Shown piece after piece: positions 5,558 through 5,584 of a stretch of 5,584 nt of DNA. The notes beneath the pieces are model-generated. The model had not been told where the DNA came from, made no database searches, and was given only the letters and a program-made list of their open reading frames with translations. Source of the DNA: Desulfobacteraceae bacterium (GTDB taxonomy: Bacteria; Desulfobacterota; Desulfobacteria; Desulfobacterales; Desulfobacteraceae); the NCBI GenBank assembly GCA_003354055.1, contig PIVQ01000510.1, positions 1 to 5,584 of the forward strand, read 5' to 3'. The position numbers and the translations under genes were made by a program. Position 1 is the stretch's first letter. The number at the start of each line of letters is the position of its first letter.

Positions 5558-5584
5558 GAGCCGATCCTTAGCCATTCAATGCAA

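Overview
The window looks like an accessory stretch of a bacterial chromosome next to a housekeeping gene. The start of a radA-like DNA repair gene leaves through the left edge on the minus strand. Seven complete genes follow, all on the plus strand: a MarR-family regulator, an EamA/DMT transporter, a DapB-like oxidoreductase, a stand-alone RNase H, a second EamA/DMT transporter, an NTF2/SnoaL-like protein and an unrecognised helical-repeat protein. Spacing, Shine-Dalgarno sites and promoter-like hexamers are ordinary bacterial. The gene mix and style would fit a Desulfobacterota (deltaproteobacterial) genome, but this is an impression and the taxon cannot be proved from the sequence.

Layout. 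Positions 1-166 hold the N-terminal zinc finger of RadA, with a good sigma70-type promoter (202-230) firing leftward. Positions 167-394 are a divergent intergenic region. Its right part carries two inverted copies of a MarR-box-like sequence (321-338 and 352-369) just before the marR start codon. marR (395-844) and eamA-1 (860-1750) are 15 bp apart and form a classic regulator-efflux pair. The DapB-like gene (1817-2500, TTG start) follows 66 bp later without a visible promoter or terminator in between. A modest intrinsic terminator at 2511-2531 closes this first unit.

The second unit is rnhA-like (2559-3053), eamA-2 (3104-3988, GTG start) and an NTF2-like gene (4003-4419) whose Shine-Dalgarno lies just past the eamA-2 stop. 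It is closed by a terminator at 4409-4445. A third unit begins with a promoter at 4465-4493 and the helical-repeat protein at 4531-5463. After it comes a large imperfect inverted repeat (5479-5557) with a nested second stem.

How the genes may work together. The first unit reads as a repressor-controlled small-molecule exporter with an added redox enzyme. The second pairs another exporter with a small substrate-binding or isomerase-type fold. The substrates cannot be read from the sequence. No mobile-element genes, CRISPR array, tRNA or rRNA were seen. The least explained parts are the helical-repeat protein, the DapB-like protein with an altered catalytic motif, the twin operator and the terminal inverted repeat.
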